Origin: Gammaproteobacteria bacterium
GTDB taxonomy: Bacteria > Pseudomonadota > Gammaproteobacteria > Pseudomonadales > JADFDG01
Assembly (NCBI GenBank): GCA_018262975.1
Contig: JADFDG010000003.1
Coordinates: 62,001 to 126,000, forward strand
Direction: 5' to 3'
DNA: 64,000 nucleotides
Part shown: in pieces, positions 28,978-37,167 of the stretch
How the letters are laid out: the number at the start of each line of letters is the position of its first letter
Position numbering within the stretch: the first letter of the stretch is position 1
The notes under the pieces: generated by a model
Database searches by the model: none
Seen by the model: only the letters and a program-made list of their open reading frames with translations
Told to the model about the DNA's origin: nothing
Program-made: the position numbers and the translations under genes

Positions 28978-30078
28978 ATGACCGAGATCGTCCTGTTCGG
29001 GGCCACCGGCTACACCGGGCGGCTCGCCGCGCGTGCCATGGTTGACCGTGGCCTGGCGCCGGTACTGGCTGGCCGTAACCGCGATGCCCTGAAGGCGCTG
29101 GCCCGGGAACTGGGTGGCCTGTCGGTGCGTGTTGCCGACGTGGCCGATCCGGTCTCGGTGCGCAAGATCGTCCGCACCGGCGACGTGCTCGTCTCCACCG
29201 TCGGCCCGTTCGCCCGCTACGGCAAGCCGGCCCTCGACGCCGCGCTGGCCGGCAAGGCGCACTACCTGGATTCCACCGGTGAGCCGGCCTTCATCCGCCA
29301 GGTGTTCGAGGATTACGACGCCCGGGTGCGCGCCACCGGCAAGGCCTTCGTGTCGGCGTTCGGCTACGACTACGTGCCGGGCAACACCGCGGCGGCGGCC
29401 GCGCTGCAAAAGGCCGGGCGCAAGGCGGTGCGGGTCGACATCGGCTATTTCGTCAGCGACGGCAAGGGCTTCGGCATGAGCCAGGGTACGCGTGCCTCGC
29501 TGCTCGGCGCGATGCTGGAGCCGGGATTGTTCTTCAACGAGGGGGCGCGCCAGCCGGGCCTCGGTGGACTGCGCACGCGCAAGTTCGAGCTCGACGGGCG
29601 CGACGTGGCGGCCATCTCGGTGCCCGGCTCCGAGTGCGTGGCGCTGCCGGCATCGTATCCGCAGCTCAAGGACGTGAACGTCTACCTCGGCTGGTTCGGC
29701 ATGTTCTCGCCGGTGATGAGCGGGTTGTCGCACGCGCAATCGCTGTTGCTGCGCGTACCGCTGTACCAGCGCGCGCTGGGCTGGGCTGCCGCGCGCGTCG
29801 GTTCCAGTGGCGGTGGCCCGGACGAGGCGCAGCGTGCGGCGTCGGGTTCGCACATCATCGCGGTCGCTTACGACGCCGCCGGCGAGGCGCTGGCCACCGC
29901 CGAGTTGCGCGGGGTGAACGGCTATACCTATACCGCCGGCATGCTCGCCTGGGGCGCCGGCCAGGCGCTGGCCGGCAAGGTGCTGGGCAGCGGCGCGCTC
30001 GGGCCGGTAGCCGCATTCGGCTTGCCGGCGCTCATCGAGGGCAACCGCGAGGCCGGCCTCGAACTCACCGTACGCTGA
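28978..30078 (+). CDS. Saccharopine-dehydrogenase-like / trans-acting enoyl reductase family protein
   Basis: A 366-residue NAD(P)-binding protein. The N-terminal Rossmann motif 'EIVLFGATGYTGRLAARAMV' is followed by 'TVGPFARYGKPALDAALAGKAHYLDSTGE', the signature of the saccharopine-dehydrogenase-like family that includes trans-acting enoyl reductases of lipid synthesis. A hydrophobic stretch in the C-terminal part suggests membrane contact. The substrate is unknown. It is divergent from the serine hydrolase, with a 164-bp gap in which nothing else was recognised. Confidence 0.85.
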   Translation: MTEIVLFGATGYTGRLAARAMVDRGLAPVLAGRNRDALKALARELGGLSVRVADVADPVSVRKIVRTGDVLVSTVGPFARYGKPALDAALAGKAHYLDSTGEPAFIRQVFEDYDARVRATGKAFVSAFGYDYVPGNTAAAAALQKAGRKAVRVDIGYFVSDGKGFGMSQGTRASLLGAMLEPGLFFNEGARQPGLGGLRTRKFELDGRDVAAISVPGSECVALPASYPQLKDVNVYLGWFGMFSPVMSGLSHAQSLLLRVPLYQRALGWAAARVGSSGGGPDEAQRAASGSHIIAVAYDAAGEALATAELRGVNGYTYTAGMLAWGAGQALAGKVLGSGALGPVAAFGLPALIEGNREAGLELTVR

Positions 30079-30130
30079 GTTGCGCGGGCACGCGGCTTGC
30101 CCGCCCGCAAGCATTCACTGGGAGACACAC

Positions 30131-30463
30131 GTGATCGTAACCAACATCGAGATCATTCCCGGCCGCCGCGTGCTGCGCCACCTCGGCATGGTCACCGGCA
30201 GCACCGTGCGCGCCAAGCACGCCGGCAAGGACATCATGGCCGGCTTCAAGAACATCTTCGGCGGCGAGCTGAAGGCCTACACGGAGCTGATGCAGGAAGC
30301 GCGCGAGGAAGCCATGCAGCGGATGATCGCGCAGGCCAAGGCCATCGGTGCCAACGCGGTGATCAACGTGCGCTTCGCCACCTCGTCGATCACGGTCGGC
30401 GCGGCCGAGTTGTTCGTGTACGGGACCGCAGTGGTGCTCGACGAGCCGGCGCCGCAGGCATGA
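30131..30463 (+). CDS. YbjQ/UPF0145 family protein
   Basis: A 110-residue YbjQ-type protein: 'GRRVLRHLGMVTGSTVRAKHAGKDIMAGFKNIFGGELKAYTELM' is the family core, followed by 'AKAIGANAVINVRFATSSI'. YbjQ proteins form symmetric oligomers; their function is unknown ('heavy-metal binding' is a family name without clear proof). The start is GTG at 30131 after GGGAGAC. Its TGA overlaps the next ATG (ATGA), and the next gene is a paralogue. Confidence 0.88.
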   Translation: MIVTNIEIIPGRRVLRHLGMVTGSTVRAKHAGKDIMAGFKNIFGGELKAYTELMQEAREEAMQRMIAQAKAIGANAVINVRFATSSITVGAAELFVYGTAVVLDEPAPQA

Positions 30464-30918
30464 ACGTCGACCTGGTCGTCTTCCTCGCGCTGCTGTCCGC
30501 GGGGTACGTTTTCGGCCGCTACAACGAGCGCAAGCATTTCCGTTCCATCCAGGAGCGTGAGCAGGCCATGCGCGAGTTGCTGGTGTTCAGCGAGCGCCTG
30601 CCGCCGCCGCAGCCCGGCGCCGTCGAGTGCACGCTGGTGGTGGGCAGCTGCGTGGTGGCGTTCGATTACTTCAAGAGTTTCGTGGCCGGGCTGCGCAACC
30701 TGTTCGGCGGCCGTGTCACCAGTTACGAGACGCTGATGGATCGTGCCCGCCGCGAAGCCTTGCTGCGCATGAAGCAGGAGGCCGCGGAGCTGGGCGCCAC
30801 CATGATCGTCAACGTGAAGATCGAGACGTCGTCGATTTCCGGCGAGGCGGCCAATGCCACCGGTTCCGTCGAGGTGATGGCCTACGGTACCGCCATCGTG
30901 CCGCGGCAGCGCGGCTGA
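30460..30918 (+). CDS. Membrane-anchored YbjQ-like protein
   Basis: A 152-residue paralogue of the preceding gene with an added N-terminal membrane helix (about 3-19, 'VDLVVFLALLSAGYVFG') and a charged linker of about 25 residues. The YbjQ core follows: 'GSCVVAFDYFKSFVAGLRNLFGGRVTSYETLMDRARREALLRM' and 'GATMIVNVKIETSSIS'. Start overlaps the previous stop by four bases. The pair presumably forms a mixed soluble/anchored assembly (inference); the M48 protease follows after 10 bp. Confidence 0.85.
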   Translation: MNVDLVVFLALLSAGYVFGRYNERKHFRSIQEREQAMRELLVFSERLPPPQPGAVECTLVVGSCVVAFDYFKSFVAGLRNLFGGRVTSYETLMDRARREALLRMKQEAAELGATMIVNVKIETSSISGEAANATGSVEVMAYGTAIVPRQRG

Positions 30919-30928
30919 CGGTTGCCCC

Positions 30929-31777
30929 ATGCGCTACGAGAACCCGCAGATTCCCGAGGGCGCCAACTATTCCCAGGACCATCCGCTGAAGGAGCTGGCG
31001 GTGTTGCTGCTCGGGGCGCTGGCCATCGTGGTGGTGGCGGTGTTCACGCTGGCCGCCGCGGCCGGCTGGCTGGCCACGAAGATTCCCTTCGCGACCGAGC
31101 AGGCCTGGGCGGCTGGCCTGGCGGAGCAGCTGCCGGCGTCGGCGCTGTCGGCCGACGAGCTGGCCGCGCAGCAACGCCTGCAGGCCATGGTCGATCGCAT
31201 CGCCACCTTGCAGGAGCTGCCAGCGGGAATGTCGCCGGTAGTGCACCTGGTGGATGGCAGCGAGGTGAACGCCTTTGCGACGCTGGGCGGCCACCTGTTC
31301 GTCACCCGCGGCATTCTTGCCGACATGCCCCACGAGAACGCACTGGTGACGGTGCTGGCGCACGAGGTCGCGCACGTGAAGCACCGTGACCCGGTGGTGG
31401 CACTGGGTCGTGGCGTGGCGGTGATGGCGGCGCTGGGCGCGCTGTCCGGTTTCGGTGACGGCGGCGTGGTGGCCAACCAGCTGGGCAACGCCGGCCTGCT
31501 CACCACGCTCACGTTCAATCGCGACCAGGAACGTGCCGCCGACGAGGAGGCGCTGCGCACCCTCGAGCGCTGGTACGGCTACACCGCGGGTGCTGCCGAT
31601 CTGTTCCGCGTGCTCGAACGGGCGGCGGCTGGCCACGAGCCGCCGGAGTTCATGAGCACGCACCCTGCCACCGACGAGCGCATCGCGCGCATGCACGCGG
31701 CGGAAACGCCCGGGCCGTTGCTGCCGCTGCCGGCGGAAATTGCCGCGCTGGTGGCCGTCGACCATCCGGAGGAGTGA
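30929..31777 (+). CDS. M48 family metallopeptidase
   Basis: A 282-residue zinc protease with one N-terminal membrane helix (about 26-48). The catalytic HEVAH lies in 'VLAHEVAHVKHRDPV' and the third ligand Glu in 'RDQERAADEEAL', as in Ste24/HtpX-type peptidases. The catalytic domain probably faces the periplasm, judged by topology only. It sits in a likely operon with the two YbjQ proteins and the methyltransferase. No gene symbol is justified. Confidence 0.9.
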   Translation: MRYENPQIPEGANYSQDHPLKELAVLLLGALAIVVVAVFTLAAAAGWLATKIPFATEQAWAAGLAEQLPASALSADELAAQQRLQAMVDRIATLQELPAGMSPVVHLVDGSEVNAFATLGGHLFVTRGILADMPHENALVTVLAHEVAHVKHRDPVVALGRGVAVMAALGALSGFGDGGVVANQLGNAGLLTTLTFNRDQERAADEEALRTLERWYGYTAGAADLFRVLERAAAGHEPPEFMSTHPATDERIARMHAAETPGPLLPLPAEIAALVAVDHPEE

Positions 31778-31781
31778 TTGC

Positions 31782-32777
31782 ATGGCCAGGCTGCCCCTGG
31801 GAGTGAGCGGGATGTTGCTGGCCCGGTTGCCGCGCGCCGTTGGCGTGCTGTCGGCGGTCAACCTCGTGGTTTACAACGACAACCTGCTGCAGCACGCGGA
31901 TCTGGACCGGCTGCTGTTGCCGCGCGCTCTGCGTGAGCGCGCAGGGTGGACCGAAGCCGCGCAGCTGGAGCGGATGGCCGACGAGGCGGTTGACGAGTTG
32001 CGCCGCCTGCGCAGCGAACATGCCGCTGACCACGGGCGCCTGAGCGAGGCGGTGGTCGCGCTGGACGAGTGGTTGCGCACCAGTGACCCGGAACACCTCG
32101 ACGACCCGGATTTCCCCGCCGAGCGCAAGCAGGCCATCGTGCAGGTGCTGCATCGCTTCAACCAGGGCGTGCTGGCTTATCGCCGCTTCTTCTCGGTGCT
32201 GGCGCCGCTGTTGCGCTCGGCGGCAGCGGGCCGGCGCGGCCCGGTGCGGGTACTGGAACTGGCCAGCGGATCGGGGGAGTTTGCCTTTGCGCTCGCGGAG
32301 CTGGCGGCGAAGAGCGGCATTGCCGTGGAAGTCACCGGCTCGGACTACGTGGCCGAACACGTGGCGGCGGCACGGCGCAAGGCCGATGCGCGTGGGGTGG
32401 CGGTGCGTTTCATCGAGCTCGATGCCTTCGACCAGTCGGGCCTGGAGCCGGGCAGCTACGACATCGTGTTCATGGCGCAGAGCCTGCATCATTTCACGCC
32501 GGGACAACTCGCCCTGGTGATGGCCCGGTCGGCGCGCACCGCGGCAGTGGGTTTCGTCGGCATCGACGGGCGCCGCTCGCTGGCGCTGTTCGGCATCGTG
32601 CCGATGGCGGGCGTGCTGCTGCGTTCGCGCGATTACATCCACGATTCGCTGATCACGCTGCGCAAGTTCTACACCGAGAGCGAACTGGAGCTGGTGGCGC
32701 GCATCGCGGTGCCCGACGGCTTCGTGAGCGTGCGCCCGGAGTTGCCGGGGTACTCGGTGGTGACGGTTTGCGGGTGA
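31782..32777 (+). CDS. Class I SAM-dependent methyltransferase
   Basis: A 331-residue protein. An N-terminal helical region of about 140 residues, including a hydrophobic start, precedes a methyltransferase fold with motif I 'RVLELASGSGEFAFALAELA', acidic 'GSDYVAEHVAAARRKA' and 'YDIVFMAQSLHHF'. The substrate is unknown. It starts 5 bases after the M48 stop, preceded by GGAGTG, and ends 3 bases from the convergent rsuA. Confidence 0.85.
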   Translation: MARLPLGVSGMLLARLPRAVGVLSAVNLVVYNDNLLQHADLDRLLLPRALRERAGWTEAAQLERMADEAVDELRRLRSEHAADHGRLSEAVVALDEWLRTSDPEHLDDPDFPAERKQAIVQVLHRFNQGVLAYRRFFSVLAPLLRSAAAGRRGPVRVLELASGSGEFAFALAELAAKSGIAVEVTGSDYVAEHVAAARRKADARGVAVRFIELDAFDQSGLEPGSYDIVFMAQSLHHFTPGQLALVMARSARTAAVGFVGIDGRRSLALFGIVPMAGVLLRSRDYIHDSLITLRKFYTESELELVARIAVPDGFVSVRPELPGYSVVTVCG

Positions 32778-32780
32778 GGT

Positions 32781-33473
32781 TCAGCGGACCGAGGCGATTT
32801 CCTCGGGGGTGAGCGGGCGGTATTCGCCGGGCTCCAGTTCCGGGTCGAGCACGATGTCGCCGATGCGCTCGCGGTGCAGTCGGGTCACGCGGTTGTCCAC
32901 CGAGGCGAACATGCGCTTCACCTGGTGGTGGCGGCCTTCCTGCAGTACCAGCAGGCACTCGTTGCCACCGAGCAGCACCAGTTCGGCCGGCAGCGTCGGG
33001 TGCTTCTCGTTGTGCAGCATGACGCCCTTGGCGAACACGTCGATGAGCGCCGGGTCGATGTCGCGTTCCACCCACACGCGGTAGACCTTGCGGCAGCCGC
33101 GCCCCGGGTGGGTGATGCGGTGCGACCAGGCGCCGTCGTCGGTGATCAGCACCAGCCCGGTGGTGTCGATGTCGAGGCGTCCGGCGATGTGCAGTTTCTC
33201 CACGTGCGGCTCGTCGAGCAGGTTGAGCACCGTCATGTGCTCGCCGTCGTGGGTCGCGCTGATCACGCCTTGCGGCTTGTGCAGCATGAAGTAGCGGGGA
33301 CCGGCGTCGCCCAGCGGTTCGCCGTCGAGCGTGACGGCGACGTCCGGCGTGACGTGGAAGGCCGCGTCGCGCACCAGTGCGCCGCCGGCGCGGATGCGGC
33401 CGTCCTTGATCAGGGCGCGCGCTTCCTTGCGGGTGAGGCCGGTCACGTGGCTCACCAGCTTGTCGAGCCTCAT
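32781..33473 (-). CDS. rsuA: 16S rRNA pseudouridine synthase RsuA-type
   Basis: Forms pseudouridine (516 in E. coli) in 16S rRNA. 230 residues with an S4-like RNA-binding N-terminus ('MRLDKLVSHVTGLTRKEARALIKDGRI') and the catalytic core 'HIAGRLDIDTTGLVLITDDG', whose Asp in 'RLDIDTTG' is the nucleophile. The C-terminal 'EGRHHQVKRMFA' is typical. The start overlaps the stop of the mscS-like gene (ATGA). A close paralogue such as RluE/RluB is possible but less likely from the length and S4 start. Confidence 0.9.
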   Translation of the reverse strand: MRLDKLVSHVTGLTRKEARALIKDGRIRAGGALVRDAAFHVTPDVAVTLDGEPLGDAGPRYFMLHKPQGVISATHDGEHMTVLNLLDEPHVEKLHIAGRLDIDTTGLVLITDDGAWSHRITHPGRGCRKVYRVWVERDIDPALIDVFAKGVMLHNEKHPTLPAELVLLGGNECLLVLQEGRHHQVKRMFASVDNRVTRLHRERIGDIVLDPELEPGEYRPLTPEEIASVR

Positions 33474-34315
33474 GCGCGGGTGCCTCCGTCGGTGTGCGGC
33501 GCGCCTTCGTGGATGACGCGGGTCACGCGCTGCGGGAACGGGATTTCCACCCCATGCTCGTCGAGTCCGCGCTTGATGGCCTCGTTGATCTCGAAGGTGG
33601 CGTCCCAGAACTGGTCCACGTGTACCCACGGTCGCAGCACGAAGTTGATGGCGCTGTCGCCGAAGCTGACTGCCCCCACCTGGGGCGCGGGATCCTTGAG
33701 GACGCGCGGGTGCTCCTGCAGCGTCTTCAGCAGCAGGGCGCGCACCGCCTGGAGGTCGCTGCCGTAGCCGACGCCGATGGACAGTTCCAGGCGGCGTTCC
33801 TTTTCTGCCGTGGAGTTGATGATCACGCCGCTGGTGACCAGTGCGTTGGGGACGATCACCAGCTTGTTTTCGATGCTGCGCAGCTCGGTGTAGAACACCG
33901 AGATCTTCTCGACCTTGCCCTTGGTGCCGGCGCATTCGACGAAATCACCGACGCTGAACGGCCGGAAGGCCACCATCAGCACGCCCGAGGCGATGTTCGA
34001 CAGCGAGTCCTTGAGGGCGAGACCGATGGCGAGGCCGGCAGCACCCATGACTGCCAGCATCGATGCCGTGGGGATGCCCAGTGCGTTCAGTGCGGCGAGG
34101 ATGTTGACGACCAGCAGGATGGCGCTGGCGACGTTCTGCAGGAAGCGCCCGACGGTGGGGTCGACCTCGCGGCGCTGCATCAGGTTGCCGAGGGCCCGGA
34201 CCAGGCGCGTGGTGATCCAGCGGCCGACGATGAAGATCACCAGGGCCGCGAGGATGCGCGTGCTCCAGTGCACGATGTCCTGCTCAAGGACCGTGGCGAG
34301 GTTTTCGAGGTTCAT
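33470..34315 (-). CDS. Small-conductance mechanosensitive channel (MscS family)
   Basis: A 281-residue inner-membrane channel that releases solutes on hypo-osmotic shock. About three N-terminal helices; the pore-lining TM3 is 'GAAGLAIGLALKDSLSNIASGVLMV', rich in Gly and Ala, followed by the beta domain 'FRPFSVGDFVECAG' and 'IPNALVTSGVIINST'-like segments and a C-terminal alpha/beta domain. Length matches E. coli MscS. It is translationally coupled to rsuA. Confidence 0.94.
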   Translation of the reverse strand: MNLENLATVLEQDIVHWSTRILAALVIFIVGRWITTRLVRALGNLMQRREVDPTVGRFLQNVASAILLVVNILAALNALGIPTASMLAVMGAAGLAIGLALKDSLSNIASGVLMVAFRPFSVGDFVECAGTKGKVEKISVFYTELRSIENKLVIVPNALVTSGVIINSTAEKERRLELSIGVGYGSDLQAVRALLLKTLQEHPRVLKDPAPQVGAVSFGDSAINFVLRPWVHVDQFWDATFEINEAIKRGLDEHGVEIPFPQRVTRVIHEGAPHTDGGTRA

Positions 34316-34374
34316 GGCGGGGCTGGCCTGGCGTACGGGAGCGCCATTCTAGCGTGTTCGCGCGGACTGCCCGA

Positions 34375-34896
34375 CTAGCGCTGGCCCCCGAAGGCGGCGG
34401 TGATGCCCGCCGACAGCCGCAGGCCGGCCTGCTCCTCGTCGAGGTCGTACAGCCAGCGGCCTTCCAGGCGCAGCAGGAATGGACGGCCGATCGAGCGGAA
34501 GACGCCGATGCCACCGGTGATGAATCCGGTGTTGTGGTCGGTGCCCGCGGCATCCACGGATTGCTGGCCCGCGCCGGCCACCAGGTAGCGCTGCCAGTGG
34601 TCGCCGCGCGCATAGTGCCAGAGCGCGTCGAGGTGCGCGGTATCGACGTCCACGTCGCGGTCGGTCTCGTCGTTGGCGCTGCTGCGCCCGGCCGCCAGTT
34701 CCACCGATATGCCGTCGCTGAAGCGGAAGCCGAGGGTCGCCGTGGTGTCCAGCGTGTCGTCCAGGCCGGTGTCCCCGTCGAAGTGGTGGGCGCTGGCGAG
34801 CAGGCCGGTGAACAGGCTGTGGGTGGCCGGCAGGTTGGCGGCGCCGGCCGGGCCGGCGAGCACGAGGATAAGGGCGGGCAGGAGGGTGCGGTGCAT
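34375..34896 (-). CDS. Outer-membrane beta-barrel-like protein
   Basis: A 173-residue protein with a Sec signal peptide (about 1-19, 'LLPALILVLAGPAGA') followed by alternating-hydrophobicity strands ('TATLGFRFSDGISVELAAGRSS', 'RYLVAGAGQQSV', 'FLLRLEGRWLYDL', 'LSAGITAAFG'). It resembles small OmpA/OmpW-like 8-stranded barrels. No close family could be named. It is separated from both mscS and tcdA by short gaps. Confidence 0.7.
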   Translation of the reverse strand: MHRTLLPALILVLAGPAGAANLPATHSLFTGLLASAHHFDGDTGLDDTLDTTATLGFRFSDGISVELAAGRSSANDETDRDVDVDTAHLDALWHYARGDHWQRYLVAGAGQQSVDAAGTDHNTGFITGGIGVFRSIGRPFLLRLEGRWLYDLDEEQAGLRLSAGITAAFGGQR

Positions 34897-34979
34897 GGGT
34901 TTGGCCGTCAGGACTCGACAGGCGCGAAACTAGCACGGGCGTTGCAGCCCGTCATGGCCGTCGCCCGGTGCGGCAGCCG

Positions 34980-34985
34980 TATAAT
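34980..34985 (+). promoter_or_regulatory. -10 box of tcdA
   Basis: TATAAT, 27 bases before the tcdA ATG. No good -35 was found. Confidence 0.45.
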
Positions 34986-35011
34986 CGCCATCCCTTTTTC
35001 CCGGACCGGCC

Positions 35012-35818
35012 ATGAGCGAACAATCTTCCAGCGACCCGCGCTTCGGCGGCATCGCCCGCCTGTACGGGCGCGAGGCATTGCCGCGCCTGGCGGCGGCGCA
35101 CGTGTGCGTAGTGGGGATCGGCGGCGTGGGCTCCTGGGCCGCCGAAGCGCTGGCGCGGTCCGGCGTCGGCACCCTCACGCTGATCGACCTGGACGACGTG
35201 TGCGTCACCAACACCAACCGCCAGGTACATGCGCTGGAAGGCAACTACGAGCGCCCCAAGGTGCAGGCGATGGCGGCGCGTATCCACGCCATCAACCCGG
35301 CCTGCACGGTGCACGCGGTGGAGGCCTTCGTGTCGCGCGAGAACCTGCGCGAACTGGTGACCGCCGGCATGGATTTCGTGATCGATGCCATCGACGTGGC
35401 CGGCACCAAGGCCGCGCTGATCTACCACTGCAAGCGCGAGAAGATCCCGGTGATTACCACCGGGGCCGCCGGCGGGCAGGTCGATCCGACGCAGGTGCGG
35501 GTGGTCGACCTCAACCGCACCGAGAATGACCCGCTGGCAGCCAAGGTGCGCTCGATCCTGCGCCGCCATTACGGCTGGTCGCGCAATGCGAAACGGCACT
35601 ACTCGGTACCCTGCGTGTATTCGCTCGAACAACTGCGCTACCCGACGCTCGACGGCAGCGTGTCCTGCGAGAAGTCGTGGGAGGATGGCCCGAAGCGGCT
35701 CGATTGCGAGAGTGGCTTCGGTGCCTGCATGACGGTCACCGCAACCTTCGGGCTGGTGGCCGTCTCGCGGGTGCTGGAGCGACTGGCGGCACCACCGAAA
35801 TCCATGGGCGGAGTCTGA
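35012..35818 (+). CDS. tcdA: tRNA threonylcarbamoyladenosine dehydratase
   Basis: An E1-like ATP-dependent enzyme cyclising t6A37 to ct6A in tRNA. 268 residues. The nucleotide-binding 'VGIGGVGSWAAEALARSGVGTLTLIDLDDV' and 'NTNRQVHAL' are present, as are 'IDAIDVAGTKAALI' and the C-terminal 'DCESGFGACMTVTATFGLVA'. The spermidine-synthase-like gene starts 1 base after its stop. Confidence 0.93.
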   Translation: MSEQSSSDPRFGGIARLYGREALPRLAAAHVCVVGIGGVGSWAAEALARSGVGTLTLIDLDDVCVTNTNRQVHALEGNYERPKVQAMAARIHAINPACTVHAVEAFVSRENLRELVTAGMDFVIDAIDVAGTKAALIYHCKREKIPVITTGAAGGQVDPTQVRVVDLNRTENDPLAAKVRSILRRHYGWSRNAKRHYSVPCVYSLEQLRYPTLDGSVSCEKSWEDGPKRLDCESGFGACMTVTATFGLVAVSRVLERLAAPPKSMGGV

Positions 35819-35819
35819 G

Positions 35820-36557
35820 ATGGCCCTGCTCTGGCAGAAGCGCGCCGGCGGCGTGCGCTACGAGGTGCGCAGCGCGGGGCGCACGGTCCGCCTGTACACC
35901 AATGGCGTGCTGCACACCCAGTACAACCCGTCGCGGTTGCTCACCGGCAGCGTGTGGGACCTGCTGTTGCTGGGCGCGCTGGCGCTGCCCGGGTTCACGC
36001 CGCGGCGCATCCTCGTGCTGGGCGTGGGCGGCGGCGCGGTGGTGCACCAGTTGCTGCAGCTGTTTCCGGCCGCGCAGGTCACCGGCGTGGAACTCAATCC
36101 CGTGCACGTTGCCGTTGCCAGGCGCTTTTTCGGCCTGCGCGATGCGCGCGTGGAGCTGGTGTGCGACAACGCGGTGACGTGGCTGGCGATGCATGATGGC
36201 GAACCCTTCGATCTCGTCATCGATGACTTGTTCGGTGACGTTGATGGCGTGCCGTGCCGGGCGGTGGCCGCGGACAGCGACTGGATGGACCTGCTGGCCG
36301 GCGCGCTGGCCAGGCAGGGCGTGCTGGTGATGAACTTCGCCGGCGCCCGGGAGCTGCGTGCCTGCGCCTGGCACGCCGACCGCGCCCTGCGCCGGCGTTT
36401 CCCCGCGGGGCTGGTGTTTGCCACGCCCACCTGCGAGAACCGGGTGGTCACGTTCCTGCCGCGCGATGTCGGCACTGCCGCGCTGCGTGCGGCCTGCCAG
36501 GCCGAGCCGCGGCTTCGCCAGGCCCTGCAGCGGCATCGCGTGCGCGCGTTGCGCTGA
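35820..36557 (+). CDS. Spermidine-synthase-like methyltransferase-fold protein
   Basis: A 245-residue protein with a spermidine-synthase/SAM fold: 'RRILVLGVGGGAVVHQLLQLFPAAQVTGVELNPVHVAVARRFF' and 'FDLVIDDLFGD'. The polyamine-specific gate residues of true SpeE are not evident, so aminopropyl transfer is not claimed; a SAM-dependent methyltransferase is equally possible. It probably forms an operon with tcdA. Confidence 0.8.
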   Translation: MALLWQKRAGGVRYEVRSAGRTVRLYTNGVLHTQYNPSRLLTGSVWDLLLLGALALPGFTPRRILVLGVGGGAVVHQLLQLFPAAQVTGVELNPVHVAVARRFFGLRDARVELVCDNAVTWLAMHDGEPFDLVIDDLFGDVDGVPCRAVAADSDWMDLLAGALARQGVLVMNFAGARELRACAWHADRALRRRFPAGLVFATPTCENRVVTFLPRDVGTAALRAACQAEPRLRQALQRHRVRALR

Positions 36558-36623
36558 TGAAAGCTGACCGGCTTGCACGGAAAAATCCGCCATTTGCCCT
36601 ACGGACGCCGTCGGCGCCCCCGC

Positions 36624-36629
36624 TATGAT
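36624..36629 (+). promoter_or_regulatory. -10-like box of the H-NS-like gene
   Basis: TATGAT, 27 bases before the chosen ATG. No clear -35 was found. Its position argues against the upstream TTG at 36629 as start. Confidence 0.45.
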
Positions 36630-36655
36630 TGACGCCCCCGAAACGCAGTAACCGG

Positions 36656-37135
36656 ATGTCCAGGCCCATGAGTCTCGAGAAGGACTACGACAAGCAGATC
36701 GCCGAGCTCCGCCGCAAGATGGAGGAACTGGAGGCGCTCAAGAACTCGCACACCCGCAAGCTGGAAGGCGTGCAGCGTTTCCAGGAACTGGTGAGCCAAC
36801 TGGTGCAGGAATACGGCATCACCGAGAGCGAACTGTTCGTTTCGCGCGCCGAGGCCATCGTCGCGTGGGTGAAGGCCAGCGGAAAGGACGAGCCGCCGCT
36901 GTATTGGCGGCAACTGCGCGACTACTTCGCCCAGGTGATCGAGAAGGAACAGAAGGCGCCGAAGCGTGGCGGCAAGAAGGCCCAGGCGCTGGGTACCCCG
37001 ACGTTGCCGACCGGCACCTATCGCAACCCGTTCAGTGGCGAGAAGATCGAGAAGAAGCGCCGTAACCCGAAACAGCTTGATGCATGGGTCGAGGAGTTCG
37101 GCTTCACCGAAGTGCGCACCTGGCTGAAGAAGTGA
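36656..37135 (+). CDS. H-NS-family nucleoid protein (divergent C-terminus)
   Basis: About 159 residues. The N-terminal half is a coiled coil ('LEKDYDKQIAELRRKMEELEAL', about 6-60), as in H-NS oligomerisation domains, followed by 'QEYGITESELF'. A basic linker (about 105-120) leads to 'TGTYRNPFSGEKIEKKRRNPKQLDAWVEEFG', which keeps the Y-x-NP-x-G and P-x-x-W frame of the H-NS DNA-binding domain but lacks the usual W-x-GRGR core. It would bind DNA and silence genes if functional. ATG 36668 is an alternative start. Confidence 0.7.
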   Translation: MSRPMSLEKDYDKQIAELRRKMEELEALKNSHTRKLEGVQRFQELVSQLVQEYGITESELFVSRAEAIVAWVKASGKDEPPLYWRQLRDYFAQVIEKEQKAPKRGGKKAQALGTPTLPTGTYRNPFSGEKIEKKRRNPKQLDAWVEEFGFTEVRTWLKK

Positions 37136-37140
37136 GCTTG

Positions 37141-37167
37141 CGCGGCCGGCCGACTCAGCCGGCCGCG
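37141..37167. terminator. Bidirectional terminator hairpin
   Basis: CGCGGCCGGC (37141-37150) pairs with GCCGGCCGCG (37158-37167) around CGACTCA: a perfect 10-bp stem between the convergent H-NS-like and diguanylate cyclase genes. The 3' arm encodes the last residues of the cyclase. There is no T run. Confidence 0.6.
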
